Translations under genes and position numbers: made by a program
Source: Gnetum montanum
Taxonomy: Eukaryota > Streptophyta > Gnetopsida > Gnetales > Gnetaceae
DNA length: 50,749 bases
Direction of reading: 5' to 3'
NCBI GenBank assembly: GCA_015680685.1
Contig: MNCI01015527.1
Location: 361,313 to 412,061 of the forward strand
Notes under the pieces: model-generated
Databases searched by the model: none
What the model saw: the letters and a program-made list of their open reading frames with translations, nothing else
What the model was told of the DNA's origin: nothing
Part shown: one piece after another, positions 32,717-44,350 of the stretch
Layout: each line of letters opens with the position of its first letter
Numbering within the stretch: the stretch's first letter is position 1

Positions 32717-35700
32717 CAATCCTCCCCCACACAATGAAGCAACATCCTCGGAGCAGAGCCTAGGATAGCTTCGAGAGTACACTTTTGTATGGGTTTGGAA
32801 CTCTATCAACTCTAGGTATCCATGAACTCCTCTAACACCAAGCTTGAAGGAAGATACCAACCCCAACACCTGAGACATCCTTCCATCCAATGCCTTGCAT
32901 GAAATGCAAGGGCAATTGGAGGAAGCCCAAAGACTTCCCTACTCTATAACAAGTGGGAGTAGTCCAGGCCAAAGGGCCAATGTCTCTAAGGCATCCCCTA
33001 GATCCATCCCTTCTCAGGGTCTAGAGACATATCTTCTTGTGTAAACCCATACTTATGCAAGAAGATAGCTCCTCTTCTGCAAGTCCCTCCGAGTTCCTTT
33101 GTGAATGGCATCTCAGCACCCATCAATTTTTTTTAATCATTGATTTTAAGGGCTCACCAAGGCCACTACCCATAGTGAGGGACTTGGGAACATCAAACCG
33201 AGAGGGAGGACATGCTCCAAAAGAGCCATGTCTCTGCAAGAAAATCATGTTTGCCAGAATTCCATGTTCTGCTACTTGCATCCGAACCCATGGGGTCTCA
33301 CCAGTGCAACCATCTAAGCATTGATTCCACATGTATCGGTACCATGTGCATTTTTTTCTCATCATGTCTATTCAAGATGGTATGAAGGGAGTCAAGAATG
33401 TTCTCCCTTCTAAAAAAGGTACAAGGTTAGATCTTTTGAGCTTGACCTTGTCATCCATAAACACCGGCATCGCATACCTCAATTCACGATCCAAGAGTAT
33501 TCCATAGCCACAACGAGAGAGAAGATCCGAAAATCTGTTTGGAAACTTCTCCAAGAGACTATCATACAACAAGCCCAAACTATCATCAACACCTCTTGAG
33601 ATTGTCCAACATTGAGAATGCCTACTCAAATGTTAGAACAAGTGGAGGATCTATTGGGTAGCCAACCCCATGACAATTCTCCATAGACATGTCTCATGTC
33701 AACCATAAGCACATCATCAAATGCAACCATAATATCTCGTTCATGGAGAAGAATCAACCACACTTGCTACATACAAGTTATCCTTCCCACTCCAAGTTAT
33801 GGGACAAGCACCATTTTTTGAACACTAGGTCTACGAAAGAATATAGAGTCACCATTGGGAGCAACCAAATCATGAATTCTCCAAGGAACATCTAGGTTTC
33901 CAGAATTTGATATTCCCAGAATTTCATTAGGTTCTTGCACTTGAAGGAAGGATCCTCTTTGGGAGGTTTCTTCCATAGGTAAGTATAGCAGCCCAGCTAC
34001 ACCTTACCCATAATACACGCCCAAGTAGTCAATATAGCCAATAGAACCATATCATCGAACTGTTACCAGCTAAGGGAAGACATGGGTTCACAAGTCTTAC
34101 CCAAATTCAATTTCACCTTGAGAAAAACTCGAGACACCAAGTAGTTCATCCCTTTGAAATTTTATCAAGAGGGATTTCTATTTCATCTTGGGATATCTAG
34201 TTTTTGTTTCATACATCCCAATCAAACCCATTTACAATAATTGTGGTGGACAAGGCTGCACCACTACCTATTATAATTCAATCCAAATGATAGACACAAG
34301 TCAACAACAACATTTTTCCCGTGGGAGGACTGGGTCCTCAAGTTAGTTTTACATGAAATGGGCTTCACCAACATTAGTTACAACTCAAAGCACTATATGA
34401 TTCATCCTTGAAGGATTTACAATAAGGGTGGTCTACTGGAGAACCCCAACAAGGAAGTTCCTTTGAAGCCCCCAAAAACTGAGTGAGTACATAAGATCAT
34501 GCATGCTTACAAGAAGGAACATCAACAACGTGGCCTCACAAAGGAGGTTGCTTGAATTTCACCCAAGTAACAAAATTTTGTCTTTGAAAACAAACCCCAA
34601 GAGTTCACAAACATGGGGCAATTGTTAGGAACAAGTCCTGAACATCAACTGCTTCTAGGTCCCAAATAGGAAACAACCGTCTCAATACCACCTGCCTTAT
34701 TATTTTAGGAACTGAAGAGGGCATCCATTAAAATGAAGAATGATCCCTCATAGAATTAAAGATTTTCCAAGTAATATCATGCTCAACTCTACTATCCCAC
34801 CAGGGAGGTGAGAACACCAACATGAATTAACATTACACCAGGGACATGGGACAATACATTAGGAAGGGACAATGTGATACATTAGTGTACATAAGGGACA
34901 GAGTACATAAGAAAATTTGGCAAGATACCATAGCCAATTAGGCACAATGATTCCCCTATTATGGAATCACACCATAAACCATGAAAGCACTAATAAGTCC
35001 CAAGCCATGAGAGTGCACCATAGCCCTCAGAAGTACCAAAAGCAATTGGTCACGAAAGCATACCCACATGCAAAATCATTAGAAGCCCCCAATCATGAGA
35101 GCATTGGCTCAAGTGTTTTGAGCACATTCAAACCTACCAAGCAAGGCCACTAAGAGAAGTCACAATTTCTATATCTATAATGTCATTTATTCAAGGATGG
35201 ACCACCATCCCAACATTTGCAAAGCTACTCCACAATCACATCCAACATGGAAGAGCGAGTCTAGGTGAGAATACCCAGAACTCAACTCAAATCCATCACT
35301 AGACATCACATTGATTTGAATATTAGTTTGCCATTGTAATTCACATGGCCACAGTGAACCACCCGTTATCAAGAACAAGCACATCAAACCAATTTTTTTG
35401 TGTATTTCAAGCTACATACCACCATCAATCATATGTGAACAAGATCTTTGCTAGTTCAAGAACACAAGAGAAAGTGTTCCCAAGATTTGTCCTATCTCAA
35501 GGACGTTTGCCAAAGCACACACCATCTAGGCATGCCAACATCACCAAGAACACATCGCACTAGTTCAAGAGCACAATGGGCAAGGACATGCCCTGGTTTG
35601 TTTGTTAAAACACTCTATCACAACTAAGAATTTCCCATGAGGTTTTTAGTAGAATTATACATCAAGGCACAAAGGCCGTTTACAACATATAGCAAGGGCA

Positions 35701-35803
35701 CTTCAAAACAAGCACTAGGAAAACACCATACATCAAGCTTGGCCTTGTCACAGGCTGTGGCATAGGCCTATAATGAGAAGACAACTGAGTCACATAGGGC
35801 AAT
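32717..35803. other. Interior of element G, left part
   Basis: A- and C-rich on the plus strand. Frames of 60-95 codons occur on both strands (for example 33037-33324 plus and 33372-33629 minus) but none shows a known motif. I see no gene. Confidence 0.5.
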
Positions 35804-36427
35804 TGATGAGTGGCGAGGTACCCCTACACTCAACCATACGAAACGAGCGTAGCACACACGATTCGGTCGAACTCCGCAGACTAAATGCCTAAACGCCCAA
35901 TGGAACACTTGGGGTTAATCATTCGTTGTCTTCCCAGACTTACTTGTTGTTGTCACGGTGTATGGTTAAGTAAGTCCGAGGTATATGATTTTTTTGGTCT
36001 TTTCAGGTTTATCTCCTATGCTAAAGGGTGAAGGGTTGAGAAAGCTAACTAACTCTAACTAAGGACCTAAGTCTATATTAACTAGCATCAGCATCCATTC
36101 CCACTTACCGTACACACCCTGAACCAATGCAACTGTGGATACCAAACGCTAATCATTACTGGGATCATCACACGTAACGCACGTGCTCAAAGTGGTCGTA
36201 CTGAGGCACTTAACTAGCCTAAGTGTGATAAGCAGCCGATTCCTTGACTAGCTGTACACACCCATAGGTGCTCGTAGCCAAGTCGTACTTACCCCACGTT
36301 CTAGGAGATAAGGGTGAGAGAACCTAACTAGCCTAAGTGCGATGAGCAGCTGATTCCTTGACTAGCCGTACACATTGGGACTACCACTGGGATTACCAAG
36401 CGTAGATCCTAGAATACGCTACTAGGT
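35804..36427 (-). repeat. Truncated LTR of the A/B/C family inside element G
   Basis: It begins TGATGAGTGGCGAGG like the minus-strand LTRs of A and B and resembles A most. Similarity stops at 36427, so U3, TATA box and GATATC array are missing. An internal duplication of about 47 bp occurs at 36213 and 36327. No gag or PBS is attached. Confidence 0.85.
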
Positions 36428-38049
36428 CTATCCAACAACAAGTATGCATAAAACCAATTATCGCAACAACGAGCAACATCATGGAGGATGCGTACACAAG
36501 TAAGACTCTCATCAAAAGAGGTGCGGTCTCAACAAGAACCTACAATAGAATGACTCACACTAGTAGTCTTTAAATCAAAGTGACCAAGAAATGTCACCAA
36601 TCAAAAAAAGTGATGCCACAAACCCAAGGGAAACACAACAAGCTCAAACAAGGGAGCACAACTCGTAAAGATCAAAAATAAGGGCAATCATGCCTCACGC
36701 ACAAGGAGTTTTTAAACAAGACAACAAACATTTTGCTATGAGATGGCACAAATGGCCTCAAAATGCATCCTCAACATTGCCAACAATATCCCATCATATT
36801 GCATAGAACACCAAGGCTTGCATTAAGAATGATAGACATGACAAAGATAACACGCATGTAGAATTTGAAAGCGCAACCAAGAAGACACGCATACACAAAT
36901 GCACAAACATACAATTGCAAACACGAGCATCAAAAGTCTACTAGCAACGGTCTTAATCCACCTAGAACAAGGCTCACCAAGAGCACATGTCTGAAGGACC
37001 TCCATCCTAGCGTACCTGGGAACCATCTTGTCCCAAATTGTATTTTCCCATACTCATTGTATCTAGGGTGAGTGGGAGTGCAAGGATATCCTATGTTGCA
37101 CAATTCAACAAATGCCATCTTGAAACATGTCATCTAGGTGGAAACCAAAGTGGAGACTCGGTCCAATTCATCCCAAATGAATCATTGGAGACCAGAGATG
37201 AGAGCTCCTTGAGCAAAAAAATTCTTGAGTTACCAATAGAAATCCTCTTCTACCATTTCACATACAATCACAACTAGTCCAACCACAAGTAAACAAGTGG
37301 AGGACATCACCACAACGCAATCGTTGACATCCTCAAGGAGAGCAACATACATCGGTTGCTCACAATTTAACATCTGTCCCCTCATGAAGAGCGTAGAACA
37401 TTGCCATAAGGCAACTCTTCAAAGAATACATAAGGATATGATCCTAGATCACCTAGGCATCAATCCGAAGGGACCATTAATCAAACAACCTCAATGGAGC
37501 AACACAAACAAAGAGCACATGCATATCACAGCACAATTTCAAAAATGCTATGATACCATCTGTAACAACATTGCCCCAATGTTGTCTGGCACCCCAAGGA
37601 ATTCACTAAGATCCAATGGATCTGGGACGGAAGACCTAGGGAATACGCCTCAAGCAAGCAAGCAACTCAAGAGTGAGTGCAAGAAGAATCACAACTTCTT
37701 AACATATATGGAAATGCACCTCATGGAGGGTAACCAACTCCAAAATGAGGACCATGCAAACAAGCACACAAGCAACCTTGTAGAAAACATCAGTGGAAGG
37801 GGAAATGATGCACCTACAAGGGAAGGTGCCTCATCCCTAGATCCCTCATGATTTGGTACAAGTGTGGCCTGGCACTGCATCAAAACTATTCAGTCTTGGC
37901 TACCTACATATCTATGACTACCGTAGAATCAAGGCCATGTAGTTCTCCATGGTGAGGGGGAAATGAAGAGGACTTAGAAGAGAGTTACAATAGGAGGATG
38001 TCCTATTGCTAGCTTGGTACTGCCACGCTGGGGTGGATTTTCTAACACT
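36428..38049. other. Interior of element G, right part
   Basis: The longest frame of the region is 37297-37851 (plus, 184 codons), hydrophilic, with no recognised motif. It runs against the inferred orientation of G, so I do not call it a gene. Confidence 0.4.
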
Positions 38050-38139
38050 TGAGAGTCACCCAAGGGTGCCTCAAAGTGTTCCATGGCCCCCAAACCATGG
38101 GGAGAGCCTAGGAGAACCACCACCCTGGGACATCTCTCA
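38050..38139 (-). repeat. Terminal repeat of element G, right
   Basis: Partner of 32627-32716, with the same ends. Confidence 0.8.
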
Positions 38140-39125
38140 CAATCAGTCTATCTTCTTGTGAAAGTACCCCACCAATGGCAAGTCCACCTTTGAATAGGAA
38201 ACATGTACCTCACCATTATCTTGTTCATTATGCTAGAATCAATGCACATTCTTCATTCATCACTATCCTTTTTTAGTATTAGCACCACTATAACTACATA
38301 AGGTGAAATGGATTCCCTTATGAAACCTTTTGCAAGTAACTCCTTTACTTGCCTTTCCAATTCAGCCATTGATTTGGTACCATCCAGTAAGCCCTCTTTT
38401 TTGGAATGGTAGCACCAAGAATAAAACCAATTTGATGTTGTACATTTCTCATTCCATCCAATTTCCCCTTGAACACCTTGAAAAACTTCTTGTTCAAGCC
38501 TAGCACACATGTTAAAAGTTCAACTTGCACATCATCATGGTTAGTAGCAATTGTTTTCATAATAAAAAAACCAAAACTTATTTCATCATGTTACTTAATG
38601 TATTTCCTCTCTCCTAGAAGGATTAAGGAAGCATTTAGTAAGCTTTGTTGTCTTACTTAGTTAGTTTTCATGGGAATCAACTCATGGATTCCATTAGATC
38701 TAGCTACATTCCATATATTTCTTTCTTTATCAAACTAAGAATCATTGTCAAAATTCTAAGGTCTATCAAGAATTACATTAGAATAATCTATTAAAAGCAC
38801 ATCATACTTCACAACATCATGAAAACCTCCAATTTGAAATTTGAAACTACATTGTTTCTTACCTCTTGGGAAAAATCTCTAGATAACCAATGCACTTTAT
38901 AGGGTCGAGGATGAGGATTAGTTACCAAATCCAATCTAGCAATAACCCTAGAAGAAATAACATTTTCTTGGACTTTTTCATCAATCAACACATGCATTAA
39001 ATTTTCACTAAGAAAACATCTAGCCCCAATCCAAAATAATAGTTTTCAATTAAGATGATATTCTTTATTCACATTCCCCATGAATGCACAAGAATTGAAT
39101 TCAAAAGGTTCATCAATTTTAGGAG
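38140..39125 (-). pseudogene. Second protease and RT-start copy of the chromovirus
   Basis: The minus strand reads MHVLIDEKVQENVISSRVIA and NPHPRPYKVHWLS (38997-38809, protease region; the catalytic D-S/T-G is D-E-K). Then comes RT start sequence with LLAKGFIRESISPY and ILKKDSDE (38510-38253). It is cut at 38140 by element G before the RT active site. It parallels 39360-40230. Confidence 0.75.
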
Positions 39126-40230
39126 CTATATACCAAAATGTTATAAAAAAAGATAATTCCACACTTACCAATTAAGTCCTTCAACACAGCATGCATCAAC
39201 CTCATGAATGTAGCAAGTATATTCATGAGCCCAAATGCCATCACCAACCACTCAAATAATTCATCCTATGTCTTAAAAGTTATCTTCCATTCATCACTAT
39301 GCCTAATTCTAATTTGATGGTATCTACTATTCAAATCAATGCACATCCTTCACTTATTACTATATTTCTTTGGCAGTAGCTCTACTAGAATTACATAAGG
39401 TAAAATAGAGTTCCTCATGAAACCATTAATAAGTAGCTCCTCTACTTACCTTTGTAATTCAGCCTACTAAGTTGGTGCTATCCAGTAAGCCCTCTTGTTT
39501 GGAATGGTAACACCAGGAACAAAATTAATCTAATGTTCTACATTCCTCATTGGTAGCAATTCATCCAATTCCTCCTTGAACACCTTGGAAAATTTCTTCT
39601 TCAAGCCTAACATACTTGTCGGAAGTTCAACTTGCATATCATCATGGTTAGGAACAATTATTACAACAACAAAATCAAAAATTATTTTGTCATGTTCCTT
39701 AATGTATTTTCTCTCTCCTAGAAGGATTAAGGAAGCATTTAGTAAGCTTTTCTACCTAACTTGTTCAACTATCATAGGAATCAACTCATGCATTTCATCA
39801 AATCTAGCTACACTTCATACATTTCTTGCTCCATCATACTGAGCACCATTATCAAAATTCCAAGGTCTACCAAGAATTACATTAGCACAATCTATTGAAA
39901 GCACATCATACTTCAAAACATCACGAAAGCCTCCAATTTTAAATTTTAAAGTACATTATTCTCTCACCTCTTGGGGAAAATCTCTAGAGAACCAATGTAC
40001 TTTATAGGATCTAGGATGAGGATTAGTTACCAAACCCAATGTATCAACTATCCTAGAAGAAATAACATTTTCTTAGGCTCCCCCATCAATCAAAACATGA
40101 ATCCATTCCCTACCAAGAAAACATCTAGCCCTAATTCAAAATAACCATTTTCTATTAGCATGATCTCCTCTATTAACATTTCCCATGAATGCATAAGAAT
40201 TTAATTTAGAAATTTAATTTTTGCAGCATT
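39126..40230 (-). pseudogene. First protease and RT copy of the chromovirus
   Basis: The protease region lies near 40100-39840, with a PHPRSYKVHWFS-like motif. RT follows: start region near 39560-39400, then RMCIDLNSRYHQIRI, where the stretch between the first and second RT motifs is deleted. FEWLVMAFGLMN comes next, then IIFFYNILVYS at about 39150-39127, where F-D-D is expected, so both catalytic Asp are lost. Sequence then passes straight into the second copy's pre-protease region at about 39125. Confidence 0.75.
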
Positions 40231-40249
40231 ATGATTCTTTCTTTGAAGA

Positions 40250-41165
40250 TCTTGGCTTAATGTCTCCTCCACCTCCATGGTTTATACATCTTTGCCCTTG
40301 GCTGTCTTATGAAATGGGCATTCCCATTACTTTTGTTACCATTCTCCACACTTGAAGCACTGGATATTTTATGAGTTGCTACCTTGGCCCTTGCCTCACT
40401 TGCTTTGGTCCTTCTTGGCTTTGCCTTTATCATCGTCCCTTTCTATCTTCTTGTGTTGGATGTCATCCTTGTCTTTAGATTTTGATTTGGATCCCTTTTT
40501 AGATTTTGATCTCTTCACCTTCCTCTTGAAAGTTTGTTTACTTTTGTTTCCAAATCCACTTAATTTCTTTTCAACCTTGAGTACCAAATCATAAGTCTCA
40601 TCAAGGGTTTGTGGCTTATAAAAAGATAAATCTTGCTAATATGCCATTTTAAGACCTCCTAAAAAGATTGAAGCCTATTCATACTCAAAATTTACTTTAT
40701 ATTGATGGAATAGATCACAAAATTTGATGTAGAATTCTTTGAAATCCCTATCATCTTGCCTTAGGAATTTTAACTTCATAATGATCTCTTATCTTTGATA
40801 AGACTGTTCAAATTTTCTTTTTAACCTATATTTAATTAGAGGTCAATCTCTGATGGGTTGACCATTTTATCTTTCATAACCTTGGGACTTCTTTTCCCAC
40901 CAAGTAGAAACCATACCTTCTAATCTGGATTTAGCAATAGATACCCTTAAGTTATTTGGTACCTCTTCCAACTCAAAGTGCTTCTCAAATGTCTTTAACC
41001 AACTTGAAAAAGCATTAATGTCATCTAGATCACTAAAATTTTTCAACTCTAGGCATGGAATTTTGGCAACATTTTTGAATACTCTAACAAGTCTTGCTTC
41101 ATCTTCTTCATTAAGCTTGCCTAGAGAAGAAGTAGTTACCACTATTGGAGCCCTCAGAATTCTCA
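40250..41165 (-). pseudogene. gag of the chromovirus
   Basis: A Met at 41165 starts MRILRAPIVVTTSSLGKLN, followed by FSDLDDINAFSSWLKTFEKH and SRLEGMVSTWWE (gag core, open to 40867). A Lys/Ser-rich stretch (40587-40396) follows, then a damaged zinc knuckle with CFKCGEW and WECP. The Met lies only 14 bases from the LTR end, so the PBS is not visible and the true start may differ. Confidence 0.75.
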
Positions 41166-41179
41166 TATAAGGAATAGGA

Positions 41180-41776
41180 TGGCCTACACAATTGACCTTG
41201 GAGTTGCAACCTCTATGCATTCACTCAATGTGCTCTCCCTTATCTTGCACAAGTTCACACATGAACTTCATGGCATCTCCTCTTTTCAACTCTCTATGAT
41301 CATAAGCATTAAATACCATAGACTTATTAAGAAAATAACATGATAAGAGAATCCTAGAAAAATTTCCTCAAGCTTCACTTGAAGATCCTCCATTGTTTCC
41401 CATCTTTTCCTGCCTTCTTTTGCTATTTCACAAATTGAAACAACCAATTTTGGAAATTTTCTGACTGTACGGATCATCTCTGGCCTCCTCGAGTCATCTT
41501 CTATAAAATCACAACATTTGGAAGAGACATGTCTCCTCCATAGGTGAGATATCTACTCTAATACAAGATGTTTTCATTGAGACTTCTCCTCGATTCGAGA
41601 GATGTCTTCCCTGAGACATCTCCTTTCTAGGCAAGACATCTCCTCTAAGTCCAAGATGTCTCCTATGCAGCTTAACATATCTTCTTGTCCTCCAAGACAT
41701 GTTTACAGAGCTCCAAACTTGCAAAAACACAAATGTAGGGAAGAACAGGTGGATTGGAAGAGGTTTCCCTACCCCA
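41180..41776 (-). repeat. 5' LTR of the chromovirus
   Basis: About 597 bp. Its U3 array (41525-41705) has motifs AGACATGTCT, GAGACATCTCC and AAGATGTCTCC. The starts at 41579, 41599, 41613, 41633, 41653, 41674 and 41694 give steps of 20 or 21 bp with one of 14. Confidence 0.75.
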
Positions 41777-41939
41777 ATTAATTTTTGTAAATGATTAATT
41801 TTGGGATGTTAATTAATTCATAAATCTTTAGGTAATTATTCATGCTCTTTAAGTGATTTCATGAATTTACCTAAGGTTAAGTTCAAGATGTGACAATGCA
41901 TACTATTCTTATCAAAATTTGGCTACAAATCATTTAAAT

Positions 41940-43560
41940 ATGTACTAAAGAATAATTTATAATAAAATTAATCAAAGTAATACTAATCTTCCTAGATTGC
42001 TTCTACTTCCAAATGGTATGGTAGGAGGATATAAATTTCAATTTTCATTAATAGGTATGCTAGTAAGTGGTAATGAAAATTATGGTTTTAATAATTTCTC
42101 ATCATTTTATGCAAAAATGTACTCCCATATTACAATTACTTCTCTTACAAAATGCTTATGAGATTTAGACGCATAACTGATTTAGCAACTGTATGATCTT
42201 TGTTGTAGTTATTAAATTCACTCAACAGTTGATTATGCATTATTAGATAACTCTATAATGTCTAACATCAATGACCTTGAAGATGAGATTAGAAAAGAAG
42301 ATGAAGCTACACAATAATCCTCTTCACTTCTTAATACTTTATTTTTGCAAATGGATAACTATGATGGTGATGACAAAAATACTTATACTTAATTATTCTG
42401 ATCTTTCTTTACAAAATAAAAGGTTTTCAATGTCATTGCATTAGGATTCCTTCCCATTGATCATACACTTAAGAACATAGACGAAAGCTTTGGTTTCCTT
42501 TTGAAGATTACAAGAAAAAGTGATATCTTCAGTTTACCTCATCTTATAGATATGTATTGAATAGTGGACTGTAATAGTAGCCAAAATTATTGTCCATTTT
42601 TTATAGAGCAAGTTTATGATTTCAAAAGCTACTTAGAAGGCTATATGTCAAATTCTATTAAAAACTTGGTTAAAACTCAAACTAAACTTTTATTAAATGA
42701 GATACTATGTAATTGATGACTTGCCAATAATATCATGGAAAAGAAATATTAGAAAGAAATATTGGTCAAAGTCTATAAACCTATGAACATGAAAGGATAG
42801 TTAGCCATATCTTCTAATAAGAGATATGCCTGTGCTTACATATTTTGCTTTTGTCAAAAGAGAATTAGAAAACATGAGAGAAAGCATTCAAGCCTACATT
42901 ACATTTTGAGATGAGGGGATTAAAAAAAATCTTTAGAATAATTATAGAATAGCTTGGGATAAAAGATTTGAAGCTTGGAAAGGGGTTATCTTGCATTTCA
43001 ATGAATTAAAAAGTCTACAAAAATTCTCATCTAATCCAAATTCAAGCTTTTAGCCAAAAATACAACAAGGTATTTCAAAAGCTAGATTGAGGAGGGGGAG
43101 GGGGAGAGAGGGTAATAAGAAATACATATATTTGAGGAATAAGAAGCAAGTTATGTTCAACATAAGAAAAACAAGCATAAGGCATCATTAGTTTGTTTAT
43201 AGATATCTTAATAGGAATGATGCTACCTATACATCCAAGAGATGATGGAGATATTATATGGGTTGGGTGATGTACAAGCATGGATGTTGATGAAAATGGA
43301 AGAATAAAGGAATTTTATGCTGAATTGTATAAGCCACATAAAAACTTATAAAAGAAATTGCTTGAAAAAGAATAACACGTAAATCCATCAAACCTAGGAG
43401 ACAAGAACCTTAGTCCAAATAGTATAGTATATGAATGGATCTTTGAATGTGAAGATGCAAGTAAGGTAAAGATAAACAAAAATTCTAAAGGTGTAGTTAA
43501 ATATTTACTTAAGAAAATTTTAAGAAGGAAAAATTAGTAAACTGAGCTAGGCAAAAAATT
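41940..43560 (+). pseudogene. Decayed coding region of unknown family
   Basis: A plus-strand frame from about 41946 to 42910 reads like protein despite about 14 stops in 320 codons. Examples are PRLLLLPNGMVGGYKFQF, FNNFSSFYAKMYSHITITSL and INDLEDEIRKEDEATQ. A further readable stretch in another frame (42915-43200) has RIAWDKRFEAWKGVILHFNE and a basic segment with RLRRGRGREGNKK. I cannot name the family; an old transposon or virus is possible. Confidence 0.35.
43089..43112 (+). repeat. G-rich purine tract
   Basis: Runs of G5, G5 and G3 separated by A or AGAGA within an AT-rich setting; could fold as a G-quadruplex or triplex. Confidence 0.6.
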
Positions 43561-43880
43561 GTATGAAAATTGATTGTACTAAGAATGAAGAGTTAATATG
43601 CTTTGTTTAAAGTAAAAATAATTACATATGAAATGTTGATTTTGAATGAAGAGAACTTCTAACTTATACTAAATTTTTGTTGGTGATTCATAGACTTGCT
43701 TAGGATACATCTATTGCTTGTAAATAATTTTTTTTTTTAAAATTTGACATGATTATATTACATTTTATTGAGATGAAATGACACTATACTATTAACAAAT
43801 AAAATACATTTTTTTATAGAATTAGAAAATAGTACTAAAAAACATATTTCTTATGTAAACATACATAACAAAAATAAAAA

Positions 43881-44350
43881 TTGCATAACACTACCAATGC
43901 ATCTTACCATTTTAGGCCAATTTATATAAATTTTATTAAAAAATTAATATTGATATTTTCCAAAATGTACCTTCAAAAAGCCTGGAAAATCCTCTTATTT
44001 GAGATTATCTTCTTTATTTGGAAATGTCGCCTAGATGCTTGGTATCAAAACACAAACTACAATGAATTTGACTATGGTATCAAATGCTCTATTGCTAGTA
44101 TTGTTCAACTTCAATGTCGAGAACTAGGCTTTATCAATAATATTACCTTTTTCTAAATGGTTTCTCTTTGAGTTAGTTGTATTGGTCTCCTTTTTCAACT
44201 GTCGTCCCGGGGGGTGCGATAAGCTTATGTCTTGTTGCAGGTGGTTGGGGGGTCATCTTGCAACCTTAGGCTCTGTTAAGGTTTTGGTTTTAATTTTTCT
44301 TCTCCAGCTTGTAGCTCACCTTAACAACCCGCCCCCACCCCGCCCCCCTT
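43881..44350 (+). pseudogene. LINE-type retrotransposon tail (probable)
   Basis: The frame 43881-44156 has WKILLFEIIFFIWKCRLDAW, like the C-terminal end of plant L1-type ORF2 proteins (recalled similarity). It is followed by a T/G-rich untranslated-like stretch and a C-rich block at 44328-44348. No RT domain precedes it, so at most this is a 5'-truncated copy. Confidence 0.4.
44328..44348 (-). repeat. G-quadruplex-type block
   Basis: On the minus strand G6-C-G4-T-G5-C-G3, four runs with single-base loops, in AT-rich DNA at the end of the LINE-like tail. Confidence 0.75.

Larger units (their letters stand above)
32627..38139 (-). mobile_element. Element G: 5.5-kb insertion with 90-bp terminal direct repeats
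   Basis: Bounded by two 90-bp direct repeats (32627-32716 and 38050-38139) that begin TGAGAG and end CTCTCA. On the minus strand GTGGGGGAGGATTG stands before the left repeat like a polypurine tract, so the element probably reads right to left. The interior has no RT, integrase or gag I can recognise. This fits a non-autonomous LTR element with very short LTRs. It separates RT from integrase in the chromovirus, but with loss of host sequence and no clear target duplication. Confidence 0.65.
31144..41776 (-). mobile_element. Chromovirus-type Ty3/gypsy element, rearranged
   Basis: On the minus strand: 5' LTR (41180-41776), gag, protease, RT start, a second protease-RT start, then (after element G) integrase end and chromodomain, and the 3' LTR (31144-31788). 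The chromodomain after integrase identifies the chromovirus lineage. RNase H and the integrase N-terminal half are missing. The 5-bp flanks (TATAT and ATTAA) do not match, so the two LTRs may come from different copies. Confidence 0.75.

Noticed and set aside
37297-37851. 184-codon ORF as a gene
   Set aside because: No motif, no homologous copy in the window, and antisense to the inferred direction of element G.
40352-40594. Plus-strand hydrophobic ORF
   Set aside because: It is the complement of the Lys/Ser-rich linker of the chromovirus gag.
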